DNA of 64,000 nucleotides. Source: Alistipes sp. Lineage in GTDB: Bacteria; Bacteroidota; Bacteroidia; Bacteroidales; Rikenellaceae. Every line of letters starts with the position of its first letter. The first letter of the stretch is position 1. Of the stretch, positions 1 through 8,762 are shown piece by piece. The stretch covers positions 1-64,000 of the forward strand of contig JAHHQN010000010.1 in the NCBI GenBank assembly GCA_020026375.1, given 5' to 3'. The notes under the pieces were generated by a model that was given only the letters and a program-made list of their open reading frames with translations, was not told where the DNA came from and searched no databases. The position numbers and the translations under genes are program-made.

Positions 1-150
1 GTGAGGGAATAAAGGTTTTAGGTGAAAATTTGCAACAATGTTCATCATATTTTTTATATTTTTTTTATGTTTATTTATATGCTCATGGCAGAATAAATAT
101 GCCTTGTAGGTAATCTCCCGCTCGTTTTCTCTTTTTCTGAGGCCGCCTCG

Positions 151-2580
151 TTATCGGAGGGTGATGACGGCCTGTTCGCCCGATTGGAGGGAGAGCGTGA
201 CCATACCGTCGTGGGGGGTGTGAGGCTTGCCGTTGACTTCCACCTTGAGGTCGGTGTCGGGAAGCTTCACACGGAAGGTGTTGTCGGTCTGTGCCGTGAG
301 TGTGGCCTTGTACCAGCGGCCGTCGCTCCATTGGGCATCGACCACCGCACCGCCTCTGATTCTCAATCCCTTGAATTGTCCCTTGCTCCAGCTCGAGGGC
401 AATGCCGGCAGTATCTCGGCATAGCCGTTCTGACTCTGTATGAGCATCTCGGCGATTCCGGCACAACCGCCGAAGTTGCCGTCAATCTGGAAAGGCGGGT
501 GCGCACAGAACAGATTGGGATAGGTGCCGCCGTCGTTGGAGACGATTTTGCCCTCCTCGGCAACGGGGTGGAGCAGGTTGCCCAGCAGCTTGTAGGCGCG
601 GTCACCGTCCTTGAGTCGCGCCCAGAAGTTGATTTTCCAGGCTCGCGACCAGCCTGTGCCGTCGTCGCCGCGGCGTTCGAGAGTCTTGCGTGCGGCCTCG
701 GCCAGTTCGGGGGTTTCGCTCACCGAAATCAGGTTCGAGGGGTAGAGTCCGTAGAGGTGCGACACATGGCGGTGGTGGAGGTCTACCTCCTCGTAATCCT
801 CGAGCCACTCCTGCAGATATCCGCCCCTGGAGCTGATTTGCATCGGGGGCAGCTCGTCGATGGCGGCGGCGAGTCGTGCGGTGAAGTCACTGTCGGTATC
901 AAGTATTTCGGCAGCCGCAATGGTGTTGGTGAACAACTCTCTGACCAGCTGAATGTCCATCGTGGGACCCATACATACATTCACGGCCGTCTTCGTACCG
1001 GGCATGTAGAAGGCGTTTTCGGGCGATGAGGAGGGGGCGGTCACCAGATGGCCGTTCTTCTTCTCGCGAATCATCGACGAGAGGAAGAACTCCGCCGCAC
1101 CCTTCATCACGGGATATACCTCTTTCAGATAGACGGTGTCGGGACGGAAGGCGTAGTGTTCCCACAGATGCTGGCAGAGCCATGCGCCGCCCGTGTTGGT
1201 GGCCCCCCACGAGGCATGCTCGCCGGGTGCGGTGAATCCCCATGGATTGGTCATCATGTGGGCCACCCAGCCCTTTGCACCGTAGAACGTGCGTGCGGTC
1301 TCCTCACCCGACACCACCATGCCTTCAATCAGATGCTGGAGCGGCTGGTGCAACTCTTCGAGATGGGTGACCTCCATCGGCCAGTAGTTCATCTGGAGGT
1401 TGATGTTGAGGTGGTAGTCGCCGTTCCACGGTGTGCGCACGGTGTTGGCCCACAGTCCCTGGAGGTTGAGCGGCATGGTGTCCTCGCGTGTGCCGCTCAG
1501 CATCAGGTAGCGGCCGTACTGGAAGTAGAGGGCGGCAAACGAGGGGTCGTCGTTGTGTTGGAAGGCCGTCAGACGGCGGTCGGTGGGCAGGGTGTTGTCC
1601 TGCTCGCCGAGGTCGAGAACCACACGTCCGAATTTCTCGTTCCATTTCTCGGTGTGGCGACGGTAGAGGGTCTCGCCGTCGGTGGCCGTTGCCCGCTCAA
1701 GGAGCTTGGTGATGCGCTCCTCGAAGTTGTCGCTCCACAGCTCCGTGCCGGCCGACAACAGCAGGTAGGCCTTGTCGGCCTCCTTCACCGTCACACGTCC
1801 GTCGGCGTAGGTGACCTCGCCGCCCAGGTTACACACCTTCAGCAGTGTCTTGTAGCGGTTGCCCTTGCCGTCGGTGCCGTTGTTGAGTTGTCCCTCCATG
1901 ATGAGAGTGCTGTCGGCCGTGCGTGTGTAGTGGCGTTCGGGACGCGAGAGGGTGGCCGAGAAACTGATTGACGCCTTGCGGTCGGCCCCCAGCTCGATGA
2001 CCAGCACATCGTCGGTCTGCGAGGCGTAGTAGCGGCGTGTGTAGGTGGTGTTGCCCAGCGAGAAGGAGCAGTGCGCCGTGGCGTTGGCCAGCTCCAGACT
2101 GCGGCGGTACTCCTTCAGGTCGTCCGACGAGTCGAGCAGGTCGCGGTAGAGCGGATAGGAGTAGTCGATGTCGAGACCGCCCATGAGCTGGAACGAACCG
2201 TAGGGGGCATCGGCACCGTCGCCGCGGTTCGAGCCTTTGCCGCCGCAGGCGAAATAACTGTACATCATCTCCTGCGCCAGATCGTTCCTGCCCTCGAGGA
2301 GCAGCTGTTGAATCTGACGGAGACGGCCGAGTGCATGGGGGTTGCGGGTGTCGTCATGGCTGCCCGACCACATGGTGATGTCGTTGAGTACGATGTGTTC
2401 GCGGTGTATGCCACCGTCGGGCATCATGCCCAGACGGCCGTTGCCCAGCGGCAGGGTCTCTTCCCACAGGCGCGCCGGTTGGGCGTACCACAACTCGAGA
2501 TGCCGGGGGTGATAATTCTCGCAACTCCACAGTGCGAGTGTGACGGTCAAAAAGACCAGTTGGGTTACAATTTTTTTCAT
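151..2580 (-). CDS. GH95 family alpha-L-fucosidase lipoprotein
   Basis: The 809-residue product matches glycoside hydrolase family 95, inverting enzymes that remove alpha-1,2-linked L-fucose (some act on galactose) from host or plant glycans. It starts with a lipoprotein signal whose cleavage Cys is near residue 20 (LWSCEN), so it is probably anchored in the periplasm or at the surface. Family motifs are in order: the N-terminal LPLGNGRLG region, the Asn-rich LNLQGLWAN and NINLQMNYWP segments of the (alpha/alpha)6 barrel, the general-acid Glu in SSSPENAF, and QIDGNFG with the Asp that helps activate water. Length is normal for the family. No SusC/D pair or other glycosidase lies beside it here; the region to the left is cut by the window edge. 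The exact linkage is inference. Confidence 0.93.
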   Translation of the reverse strand: MKKIVTQLVFLTVTLALWSCENYHPRHLELWYAQPARLWEETLPLGNGRLGMMPDGGIHREHIVLNDITMWSGSHDDTRNPHALGRLRQIQQLLLEGRNDLAQEMMYSYFACGGKGSNRGDGADAPYGSFQLMGGLDIDYSYPLYRDLLDSSDDLKEYRRSLELANATAHCSFSLGNTTYTRRYYASQTDDVLVIELGADRKASISFSATLSRPERHYTRTADSTLIMEGQLNNGTDGKGNRYKTLLKVCNLGGEVTYADGRVTVKEADKAYLLLSAGTELWSDNFEERITKLLERATATDGETLYRRHTEKWNEKFGRVVLDLGEQDNTLPTDRRLTAFQHNDDPSFAALYFQYGRYLMLSGTREDTMPLNLQGLWANTVRTPWNGDYHLNINLQMNYWPMEVTHLEELHQPLQHLIEGMVVSGEETARTFYGAKGWVAHMMTNPWGFTAPGEHASWGATNTGGAWLCQHLWEHYAFRPDTVYLKEVYPVMKGAAEFFLSSMIREKKNGHLVTAPSSSPENAFYMPGTKTAVNVCMGPTMDIQLVRELFTNTIAAAEILDTDSDFTARLAAAIDELPPMQISSRGGYLQEWLEDYEEVDLHHRHVSHLYGLYPSNLISVSETPELAEAARKTLERRGDDGTGWSRAWKINFWARLKDGDRAYKLLGNLLHPVAEEGKIVSNDGGTYPNLFCAHPPFQIDGNFGGCAGIAEMLIQSQNGYAEILPALPSSWSKGQFKGLRIRGGAVVDAQWSDGRWYKATLTAQTDNTFRVKLPDTDLKVEVNGKPHTPHDGMVTLSLQSGEQAVITLR

Positions 2581-2598
2581 TTGGAGGTAATTTTGCTA

Positions 2599-2606
2599 CA
2601 AAAATA
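2599..2606 (-). promoter_or_regulatory. -7 promoter element of the GH95 gene
   Basis: On the minus strand this reads TATTTTTG, a full match to the Bacteroidota -7 consensus TAnnTTTG, 18 bases before the start codon. That predicts a very short 5' untranslated region. No clear -33 TTTG was seen at the usual distance. Confidence 0.5.
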
Positions 2607-2660
2607 ATAAATAATCTGATGATTAGCTCATTATTTGTTGTTTGGCGTGGGGTGCTTTTT

Positions 2661-2690
2661 TTGATAATTTGCAAAAAAGCGGTATTTTTG
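2661..2690 (+). promoter_or_regulatory. Promoter of the lysO pair
   Basis: TTG at 2661-2663 and TATTTTTG at 2683-2690 are 19 bases apart, matching the Bacteroidota -33/-7 arrangement. Transcription would begin near 2697, giving a leader of about 75 bases before the first lysO codon. Confidence 0.55.
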
Positions 2691-2772
2691 CACCCCGAAA
2701 AAGATTAGTTAATCATTGAGACATTGAGGTGTGTGTCCGGCAGGACCTTCTCTTTGAAATTTTATTTTAGGT

Positions 2773-3057
2773 ATGTTTACTGTTATCGGTTTGTTGTGTC
2801 TGGGAATGGCAGTCGGGTATCCGTTCCGTAATGCCCGGGTGTTCAGAAGATTGGATAAATCCATCTCCTACACGGTTTATGTCATGCTCTTTATCTTCGG
2901 CATCACCATCGGTGCCAACAAGGGATTGTTGGAAGATATCGGCAGTTTCGGACTTCAGGCTTTGGTGGTCGCCGTCATGACCATCACGGGCAGTGCCATC
3001 GCTTCGTATTTCGCTTACAAATTGTTTTTGAAGAGAGGAGGTCGCATTGAAAAATAA
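2773..3057 (+). CDS. LysO family transporter, N-terminal part (DUF340)
   Basis: This 94-residue membrane protein carries the first part of the LysO/YbjE (DUF340) family, inner-membrane exporters of lysine and its toxic analogues. Three hydrophobic segments are visible: residues 1-17, 32-52 and 58-80. It starts right after the promoter region with ATG and overlaps the next gene, which supplies the rest of the family fold, by 11 bases in a different frame. The two together add up to about 300 residues, the length of the single E. coli protein, so they probably form one transporter. Substrate is inferred from the family. Confidence 0.8.
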   Translation: MFTVIGLLCLGMAVGYPFRNARVFRRLDKSISYTVYVMLFIFGITIGANKGLLEDIGSFGLQALVVAVMTITGSAIASYFAYKLFLKRGGRIEK

Positions 3058-3673
3058 TGTCATTGTCGTGGCCAGCTTCTTTGCCGGCATCATGATAGGC
3101 GTGTTCTTCGGCGATGCCTTCATCGAACATATCAAATTCCTGCCCACACTGCTGCTCTATGCCCTCATCTTCCAGGTGGGACTCAATATCAGCGCGAGCG
3201 GTGAGCTGGGCGGATTGATTCGCAACCTCAGTGTGACGACCGTCACCCTGCCCATATTCACCATTGCCGGTTCGTGGGTGTTTGCCGCCCTGTCGAGTCT
3301 GCTGCTCACCTCGTGGAGTTTCTGGGAGTGTATGGCGCTCGGCAGCGGTTTTTCGTACTATTCGCTCTCGTCGATTCTCATCACGCAGCTCAAGGAACCG
3401 ACACTGGGTGTCGACATGGCCACCCAGTTGGGAGCCATCGCCTTGCTGGCCAATATCTTCCGTGAGCTGATTGCGCTGGTGGCGGCGCCGCTGCTGGGAC
3501 GCGTCTTCGGCAAGTTTGCACCGGTGTCGGCCGCCGGCTGTGCCTCGATGGACATCTGCATGCCGGCCATCACGCGCTTTGCCGGAAAGAGTATCGTGCC
3601 GATTGCACTGATTCACGGTGTGGTCATCGACATGAGTGTGCCTTTCATGGTGACGCTGTTCTGCAAATTGTAG
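3047..3673 (+). CDS. lysO: LysO family lysine exporter, C-terminal part
   Basis: This 208-residue polytopic membrane protein corresponds to the main C-terminal portion of LysO (DUF340), which exports L-lysine and thialysine across the inner membrane. Conserved glycine/serine-rich stretches such as LGSGFSYYSLSSI and the MDICMPAITRFAG segment resemble the family core. The start is a TTG codon at 3047, inside the end of the upstream half gene; no ATG occurs early in this frame, and the 11-base overlap suggests translational coupling. The split could be a real two-subunit exporter or a fission fixed in this lineage. A hairpin terminator follows at 3712-3733. Confidence 0.82.
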   Translation: MKNNVIVVASFFAGIMIGVFFGDAFIEHIKFLPTLLLYALIFQVGLNISASGELGGLIRNLSVTTVTLPIFTIAGSWVFAALSSLLLTSWSFWECMALGSGFSYYSLSSILITQLKEPTLGVDMATQLGAIALLANIFRELIALVAAPLLGRVFGKFAPVSAAGCASMDICMPAITRFAGKSIVPIALIHGVVIDMSVPFMVTLFCKL

Positions 3674-3711
3674 AAAAGATTTTCGACATATTTCCACAGG
3701 AGGCCTTCCAC

Positions 3712-3733
3712 ACAGGAGGGTCTCCTGTTTTTT
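3712..3733 (+). terminator. Intrinsic terminator after lysO
   Basis: A 7-base-pair stem (ACAGGAG with CTCCTGT, three-base loop) is followed directly by six T residues, 39 bases after the lysO stop codon. Confidence 0.7.
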
Positions 3734-3767
3734 ATCGGTGAAGTTCACATCATGGGGGCATTGCCGC

Positions 3768-3804
3768 AAAAAAAGCCTGCACTTTTCACGAAGTGCAGGC
3801 TTTT
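3768..3804 (-). terminator. Intrinsic terminator of the GNAT-nitrilase gene
   Basis: A 10-base-pair stem at 3775-3800 (GCCTGCACTT with AAGTGCAGGC) is flanked by seven A residues on the left, read as a U-run on the minus strand. It sits 25 bases past the stop of the minus-strand gene; four T residues on the right allow weak action on the plus strand too. Confidence 0.75.
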
Positions 3805-3829
3805 CCCATATTGCGAGAGGGGAGTCCCT

Positions 3830-5359
3830 CTATTTGAGTTTCAGCTCGTAGATGTCGTGACGACGGTCCTTGAGGTTGCGGACGCTGCCGTAGGTGTGCA
3901 GCTCGTTCAGCAGGTCGAGGTCGACGTCCGACACCAGAATCATCTCGGTGTTGGGGGTGGCCTCCGCGCGTTTGCCGTCGGTGGGGAAGGCGAAGTCGCA
4001 GGGGGTGAATACACCCGACTGGGCATACTGAATGTCCATGTTGTGGACTCTCGGCAGGTTGCCCACACTTCCGGCGATGGCCACGAAACACTCGTTCTCG
4101 ATGGCGCGGGCCTGTGCGCACACCCTCACACGCGAATAGCCGTTCTGGGTGTCGGTGAGGAAGGGGACGAAGAGAATCTGCATGCCCTGGTCGGCCATGA
4201 TGCGCGACAACTCGGGGAACTCCACGTCGTAGCAGATCAGGATACCGATTTTGGCGCAGTCGGTGTCGAAGGTCTGCACCATGTTTCCGCCCGTGAGACC
4301 CCAGCTCTTGATTTCGTCGGGGGTGACGTGGATCTTCTCATACATCTCATACGAACCGTCGCGGCGAATCAGGAAACCCACATTGTAGAGTTTGCCGTTC
4401 TCCTTGCGGTAGGGCATGCTGCCGGTGATGATGTTGATGTTGTAGCTGATGGCCAGCGAGATGAAACGGTCTCTGACCTCCTCGGTATATTCGGCCAGTC
4501 CGCGAATGCTCTGTGCCTCGCCCAGATGGTTGTACTTGGCCATGAGCGGTGCGTTGAAGTATTCGGGGAACAGCACGAAGTCGCTCTTGTAGTCCGACAC
4601 GGCGTCGACGAAGAACTCCACCTGCTCGAACACGTCGTCCAGCGTCTTGTAGGGGCGCATCTGCCACTGCACCAGACCCACTCTGACGGTCGACTTTCGC
4701 TCCACGAATTCGTCGTGAGGGGGCTGGTAGTAGATGTTGTCCCACTGGAGGAGTGTGGCGCAGTGCTTCGACTCCTCGTCGTTGGGCAGATAGTTTTTCA
4801 TCACGCGTCGCACGTGGAAGTCGTTGGAGAGCTGGAAGGTCAGCACCGGGTCGTAGATGTCGCGCGAGCGCACCTTGTCGATATACTCCTTGGGGCGCAT
4901 CGATTCGGCATACTTGTAGTAGTTGGGTATGCGGCCGCCGAACATGATGGCCTTGAGGTTGAGGGTCTCGCACAGCTCTTTGCGGTAGTCATACATGCGG
5001 CGAGCCAGACGCAGGCCGCGGTATTCGGGGTGTATGAACACCTCGATGCCGTAGAGAATGTTTCCGTCGGGGTTGTGGGTCGAGAAGGTCTCGTTGCCGG
5101 TCACCTGTGCATAGGTGTGGTCGCCCTTGACCATGTTGTAGTTGACGATAATCGAGAGGGCGCAACCGACGATTTTGTCGTCGACCACGGTGACCACCTG
5201 ACCTTCGGGGAAGATACGAATCAGGGTCTCAATCTGCTTGTGGGTCCAAAAGACGTCCTTGTCGGCATATACTCTCTTGAAGGATTGTGACAGCTGGGTG
5301 TAATCTTCGATTTGGAGGTTTCTCACCTCCACCTTATTGATTTTGTGTGTCGTTTCCAT
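3830..5359 (-). CDS. GNAT acetyltransferase-nitrilase superfamily fusion protein
   Basis: The 509-residue cytoplasmic protein fuses an N-terminal GNAT acetyltransferase domain (about residues 8-170, with the acetyl-CoA loop region HPEYRGLRLARRMYDYR) to a C-terminal carbon-nitrogen hydrolase domain (about 225-500). The hydrolase triad is visible: Glu in LFPEYFNAP, Lys in MYEKIHVTPDE and the nucleophilic Cys in ILICYDVEFPE. Members of this superfamily hydrolyse or condense amides; fused GNAT members are known in many bacteria but their substrate is not established. The gene stands alone with its own promoter (5385-5392) and terminator. Function beyond the two enzyme folds is not assigned. Confidence 0.9.
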   Translation of the reverse strand: METTHKINKVEVRNLQIEDYTQLSQSFKRVYADKDVFWTHKQIETLIRIFPEGQVVTVVDDKIVGCALSIIVNYNMVKGDHTYAQVTGNETFSTHNPDGNILYGIEVFIHPEYRGLRLARRMYDYRKELCETLNLKAIMFGGRIPNYYKYAESMRPKEYIDKVRSRDIYDPVLTFQLSNDFHVRRVMKNYLPNDEESKHCATLLQWDNIYYQPPHDEFVERKSTVRVGLVQWQMRPYKTLDDVFEQVEFFVDAVSDYKSDFVLFPEYFNAPLMAKYNHLGEAQSIRGLAEYTEEVRDRFISLAISYNINIITGSMPYRKENGKLYNVGFLIRRDGSYEMYEKIHVTPDEIKSWGLTGGNMVQTFDTDCAKIGILICYDVEFPELSRIMADQGMQILFVPFLTDTQNGYSRVRVCAQARAIENECFVAIAGSVGNLPRVHNMDIQYAQSGVFTPCDFAFPTDGKRAEATPNTEMILVSDVDLDLLNELHTYGSVRNLKDRRHDIYELKLK

Positions 5360-5384
5360 TTACACTGTATTTGGATTTCGGGTG

Positions 5385-5392
5385 CAAAGGTA
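5385..5392 (-). promoter_or_regulatory. -7 promoter element of the GNAT-nitrilase gene
   Basis: The minus strand reads TACCTTTG followed by CA, a full TAnnTTTG match 25 bases upstream of the start codon. No convincing -33 element was found. Confidence 0.55.
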
Positions 5393-5494
5393 ACCTTTTT
5401 TGGCTGTCGTTGGACCGATTATTTTCGATTTGTTGCCCGGTGTGTCCTCGCGGAACAGAACTATGCCGTTGTGGTACAGCAGTTTGCCGCTGCG

Positions 5495-6847
5495 TCAGAG
5501 GGTGTCCTGTTTCAAGGCCTCGACATACTTGCCGATGCGGACCATCATGGCCGGAATCTTTATCCTTCGCGGACATTTGGGTACACACTCGCCGCACAGC
5601 AGACAGTGGTCGGCCTGCTGTCGGGGGGCCACCTTTCGGGCGTAGTTGACCAGAAAGGCCTTGCGTGCCTTGCGGTAGTTCTCGTCGCGGGTCGAGGAGG
5701 CGATGTTGCCCTCGTTGACACACTTGTTGTAGCTGCGCAGAATTGCCACGATGTCGATGCCGTAGGGGCAGGGCATGCAGCGGTGGCAGGCGATGCAGGG
5801 AATGAGCGGGTGGGTGGCGTAGGTGCGGGCGATTTCCTCGAGGAAGTCCAGCTCCCGGGGGCTGCACGGCTGCAGGGGGGAGTAGGTGATGACATTGTCG
5901 CGGATATGCTCCTTGTGGGTCATGTTGCTCAACACGGTGAGTACGTTGGGCAGCGACCCTGCAAAGCGGAACGCCCACGAGGCCGCGCTGCGTCGGGGAG
6001 ACTTCTCCTTGAGCCGTGCGGCGAGCATGTCGGGCAACTGTGCCAGATTGCTGCCCAGCAGTGTCTCGGTGACGATGACGGGTATGCCTCTTTGTGTCAG
6101 CTCGTTGTAGAGGTACTCGGCCGTAAGCGGCTCGCCGTGCCGCCAGTCACAGTAGTTGAGCGGCAGCTCCACAAAGTCCCACTTCACTCCCAGCGACATC
6201 ATGTAGTCGAAGGTGTCGGCATCGCCCCGGCACACCCAGCCCAGATGGCCGATGCGTCCCTCGTTGCGCTCGCCGACGAGGAAGTCGAGCATGCCGTTGT
6301 CGACGAAACGCGACTTGGCCGACTTGCGGTCTTTCACCTCCTGCAGGGCGTAGAAGTCGATGTGGTCGGTTTGCAGGTTGGCCAGTGATTGGCGGTACAT
6401 GGCCAGCGCATATTCGCGGCTGTGGTCGTCGAAGTTCGACAGCTTGGTGGCCAGCAGGTAACGGTGACGCTCATGGCGGTGGAGCGACTCGCCCACAATG
6501 CGCTCCGACTCGCCTCGGGAGTATTCGGGGGCGGTGTCGAAGTAGTTGACACCGTGTTGCAGGGCATAGTCGACCAGACGGTCGAAGCGCTGGCGGTTGA
6601 CGGGCGCCTGCTCGTCGTCGCCGAAACGGGGCAGACGCATCGCCCCGAATCCCAGCAGCGATACGCGCGTGCGTCCGTCGGGCGAGGTGCGGTATTCCAT
6701 CTTGTCGGTGGGTGCCTCTTCGGTGGAGGGATCGTCGGTGAGGGGTCGCGTCAGGGTGTCGCACCCGTAGAGCGACGAGGCGGTGACGGCGATACCGCCG
6801 CCCAGAAGTTTCAGAAAATTGCGTCTGCTGATTGGCTTGTTGTTCAT
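5495..6847 (-). CDS. Tat-exported aldo/keto reductase with C-terminal ferredoxin domain
   Basis: This 450-residue protein begins with a twin-arginine signal (SRRNFLKLLGGG, hydrophobic stretch, then YGCDT, so it may also be lipidated). Residues about 50-320 form an aldo/keto reductase barrel: the GFGAMRLPR start, the catalytic Tyr in YFDTAPEYSRGESE, and Lys in LATKLSNFDD. The C-terminus carries two cysteine clusters, CIACHRCMPCP and CLLCGECVPKCP, that can hold 4Fe-4S centres. The start codon lies 12 bases after the stop of the membrane ferredoxin gene upstream, so the two are almost certainly one operon: the membrane protein could feed electrons to this reductase outside the cytoplasm. The substrate is unknown. 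Confidence 0.88.
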   Translation of the reverse strand: MNNKPISRRNFLKLLGGGIAVTASSLYGCDTLTRPLTDDPSTEEAPTDKMEYRTSPDGRTRVSLLGFGAMRLPRFGDDEQAPVNRQRFDRLVDYALQHGVNYFDTAPEYSRGESERIVGESLHRHERHRYLLATKLSNFDDHSREYALAMYRQSLANLQTDHIDFYALQEVKDRKSAKSRFVDNGMLDFLVGERNEGRIGHLGWVCRGDADTFDYMMSLGVKWDFVELPLNYCDWRHGEPLTAEYLYNELTQRGIPVIVTETLLGSNLAQLPDMLAARLKEKSPRRSAASWAFRFAGSLPNVLTVLSNMTHKEHIRDNVITYSPLQPCSPRELDFLEEIARTYATHPLIPCIACHRCMPCPYGIDIVAILRSYNKCVNEGNIASSTRDENYRKARKAFLVNYARKVAPRQQADHCLLCGECVPKCPRRIKIPAMMVRIGKYVEALKQDTL

Positions 6848-6859
6848 GGCTGAGGGTCG

Positions 6860-8347
6860 TTAGAGGGTGCTGTGGTGTTCGTGTCCTTCGACATAGATGG
6901 CCGGGAAGGGACGCGACGGACAGAGGTATTCGCACGCGCCGCAACCGATGCAACGCGCCTCGTCGATGGAGGGGATACGCGGCGAGTGGGGATTGTCGGG
7001 GTCCGACTTCACGAGGCGGATTGCCCCCGCGGGACAGTTGCGCGAGCAGACCGTACATCTCACTCCGTCGTTGAACGACAGACAGTTCTGTGCGATGAGG
7101 ACCGCATGTCCGGTCTGTATCGACGACTTCTCCTCCCTCGTGACGGGACGTATGGCTCCGGCGGGACACACCTCCGAACAACGGGTACACTCCGGACGGC
7201 AGTAGCCGTTCTCGAATGACGATACGGGTTGCAGGAGGGTCATTACGCCGCCCGACGGACGCAGGACATGGTTCGGACACGCCGCCATACAGAGCTGACA
7301 CCCCGTGCAGCGCTCCTTCATCTCCTCGATGCCCCACGAACCCGGAGGGGTGACGGGGGTGAGTCGTCGGGGGGCTTTCTTCTGTTCGATGACGGCCAGT
7401 CCGCGTTCCAGACTGCGACCCTGTGCCGCGAGGGCGGAGGCCGCCAGCAGGCCGGTCATGCCCAGAAACTTGCGGCGGTCGGGCTGCTCGACGGTGGTCG
7501 GCCGAGGGGTTGATGTCGAAGTTGAGGAACGACGGCGCAGACGATAGGAGATGGCCTTGCTGTGGCACTTGCCGATGCAGTCCATGCACACCACACAGCG
7601 GCTGTAATCTATCGTGTGGTGCTTTACGTCGATGCACTCCGACTTGCAGTTGCGTGAGCAGAGCGTGCAGTTGACACATTTCGCCGTGTCAATCTCCATG
7701 CGGAAAAGCGAGTGGCGCGAGAGCAGTCCGAGCAGTGTTCCCACGGGACACACCGTGTTGCAGTAGCGGCGGCCGTGCTTCCAGGCCAGTGTGCCGACCA
7801 CGAGAAGGGTGAGCAGGGCCACGGCGAGTGCCGCCGCATTTTTGGTCCACACCTCCACCGTGTAGAAGGCATAGCTGTCCCACCTTTCGGCGATGAGTGC
7901 CAGCAGGTTGTTGCCCCAACGGTAGAGGGGTGCAAACAGTTGCGAGGCGATGCGGCCGTAGGCACTGTAAGGAGCGAGCAGCTGCACCACGGAGCCGACC
8001 CCCAGAAGGAGTGCCGCGCAGAAGAGTGCGAGGAATCCGTAGCGGAGCAGCCGATGCTCCGCCGAGTAGACAAACCGGTTCCTGTGACGGCGGCCGCCCA
8101 TGTGGGAGATGATGTCCTGAAAGATACCCAGCGGACAAATCACCGAGCAGTAGATTCTTCCGCCCACCAGCGTGAGCAGGGCGAGGAGGAGAAGGACGCC
8201 CAGATTCACGGCCATGAGTGCCGGCAGCAGTTGTATTCGGGCCAGCCAGCCCAGCCAGGCATGGAGACTCCCCGTGAAGTCGAGGAAGAGCAGGGTGAGC
8301 AGCACGATGACGGTCAGTGCCGTATATGTTCTGATTTTTCGTAGCAT
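6860..8347 (-). CDS. NapH/NapG-like polyferredoxin membrane protein
   Basis: The 495-residue protein has an N-terminal NapH-like membrane module (helices near residues 8-25, 38-61, 103-123 and 171-189, with CSVICPLG and CNTVCPVG motifs), then ferredoxin clusters (CVNCTLCSRNC, CVVCMDCIGKC), then at residues 291-309 a second twin-arginine motif and hydrophobic stretch (DRRKFLGMTGLLAASALAA), and finally a NapG/MauM-like polyferredoxin half with four more cysteine-rich clusters (for example CTGCQLCMAAC and CIGCGACEYLCP). It thus looks like a fusion of NapH and NapG, which pass electrons from the quinol pool to periplasmic oxidoreductases. An upstream extension of the frame to 8503 is unlikely to be translated: the ATG at 8347 starts the first membrane helix and follows a promoter at 8371-8378. 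Confidence 0.88.
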   Translation of the reverse strand: MLRKIRTYTALTVIVLLTLLFLDFTGSLHAWLGWLARIQLLPALMAVNLGVLLLLALLTLVGGRIYCSVICPLGIFQDIISHMGGRRHRNRFVYSAEHRLLRYGFLALFCAALLLGVGSVVQLLAPYSAYGRIASQLFAPLYRWGNNLLALIAERWDSYAFYTVEVWTKNAAALAVALLTLLVVGTLAWKHGRRYCNTVCPVGTLLGLLSRHSLFRMEIDTAKCVNCTLCSRNCKSECIDVKHHTIDYSRCVVCMDCIGKCHSKAISYRLRRRSSTSTSTPRPTTVEQPDRRKFLGMTGLLAASALAAQGRSLERGLAVIEQKKAPRRLTPVTPPGSWGIEEMKERCTGCQLCMAACPNHVLRPSGGVMTLLQPVSSFENGYCRPECTRCSEVCPAGAIRPVTREEKSSIQTGHAVLIAQNCLSFNDGVRCTVCSRNCPAGAIRLVKSDPDNPHSPRIPSIDEARCIGCGACEYLCPSRPFPAIYVEGHEHHSTL

Positions 8348-8370
8348 TGCGTAATGGTGAATGTTGACTG

Positions 8371-8378
8371 CAAAAGTA
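8371..8378 (-). promoter_or_regulatory. -7 promoter element of the ferredoxin/aldo-keto reductase operon
   Basis: The minus strand reads TACTTTTG followed by CA, a full TAnnTTTG match 23 bases before the ATG at 8347. It supports choosing that start rather than the upstream open extension. Confidence 0.6.
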
Positions 8379-8700
8379 CAAAAAAAAGCAGGGCGGTTGT
8401 TGTCGGGAGTGGAAGATTGCCGACAAATAGTGATTCGCGGCAGAAAAATGAAGCCGTTCTGTCGTTGCGGATAATAAAATCGGATTTGATGCGTTATGAC
8501 CATATCGGGTATTGCGGAGCCGCCGGCCGAAATTGTGCGGTGTGTACCGTAAAGTGCGATGTGGTGTTCAAAAATTCGGATTCCGACGGCTTTTTTCTGC
8601 CTGTCGCACCGTTTTCTCGTCTGTATTCGGCTATATTAATAAATAGGTATGATGGCCGGTTTTTTGGGACCGTGAAGGTGGTTTCAGACATGCGCAAAAA

Positions 8701-8723
8701 GTTTGTTCGCAAATTGAACAAAC
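8701..8723. promoter_or_regulatory. Inverted repeat, candidate TetR operator of RND operon 1
   Basis: Two perfect 8-base half-sites, GTTTGTTC and GAACAAAC, are separated by seven bases. The site is about 40 bases upstream of the -7 element at 8763-8770. The last gene of the operon encodes a TetR-type repressor, a family that binds such palindromes as dimers, so this is the natural candidate site. Binding is inferred. Confidence 0.55.
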
Positions 8724-8762
8724 AATTCTTGGAAATGACGTGTGATTCCCGATAATTTGGAA

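Noticed and set aside
8354..8755. Open frame on the plus strand ahead of RND operon 1
   Set aside because: It spans the divergent promoter and the palindrome, and its translation resembles no known protein.
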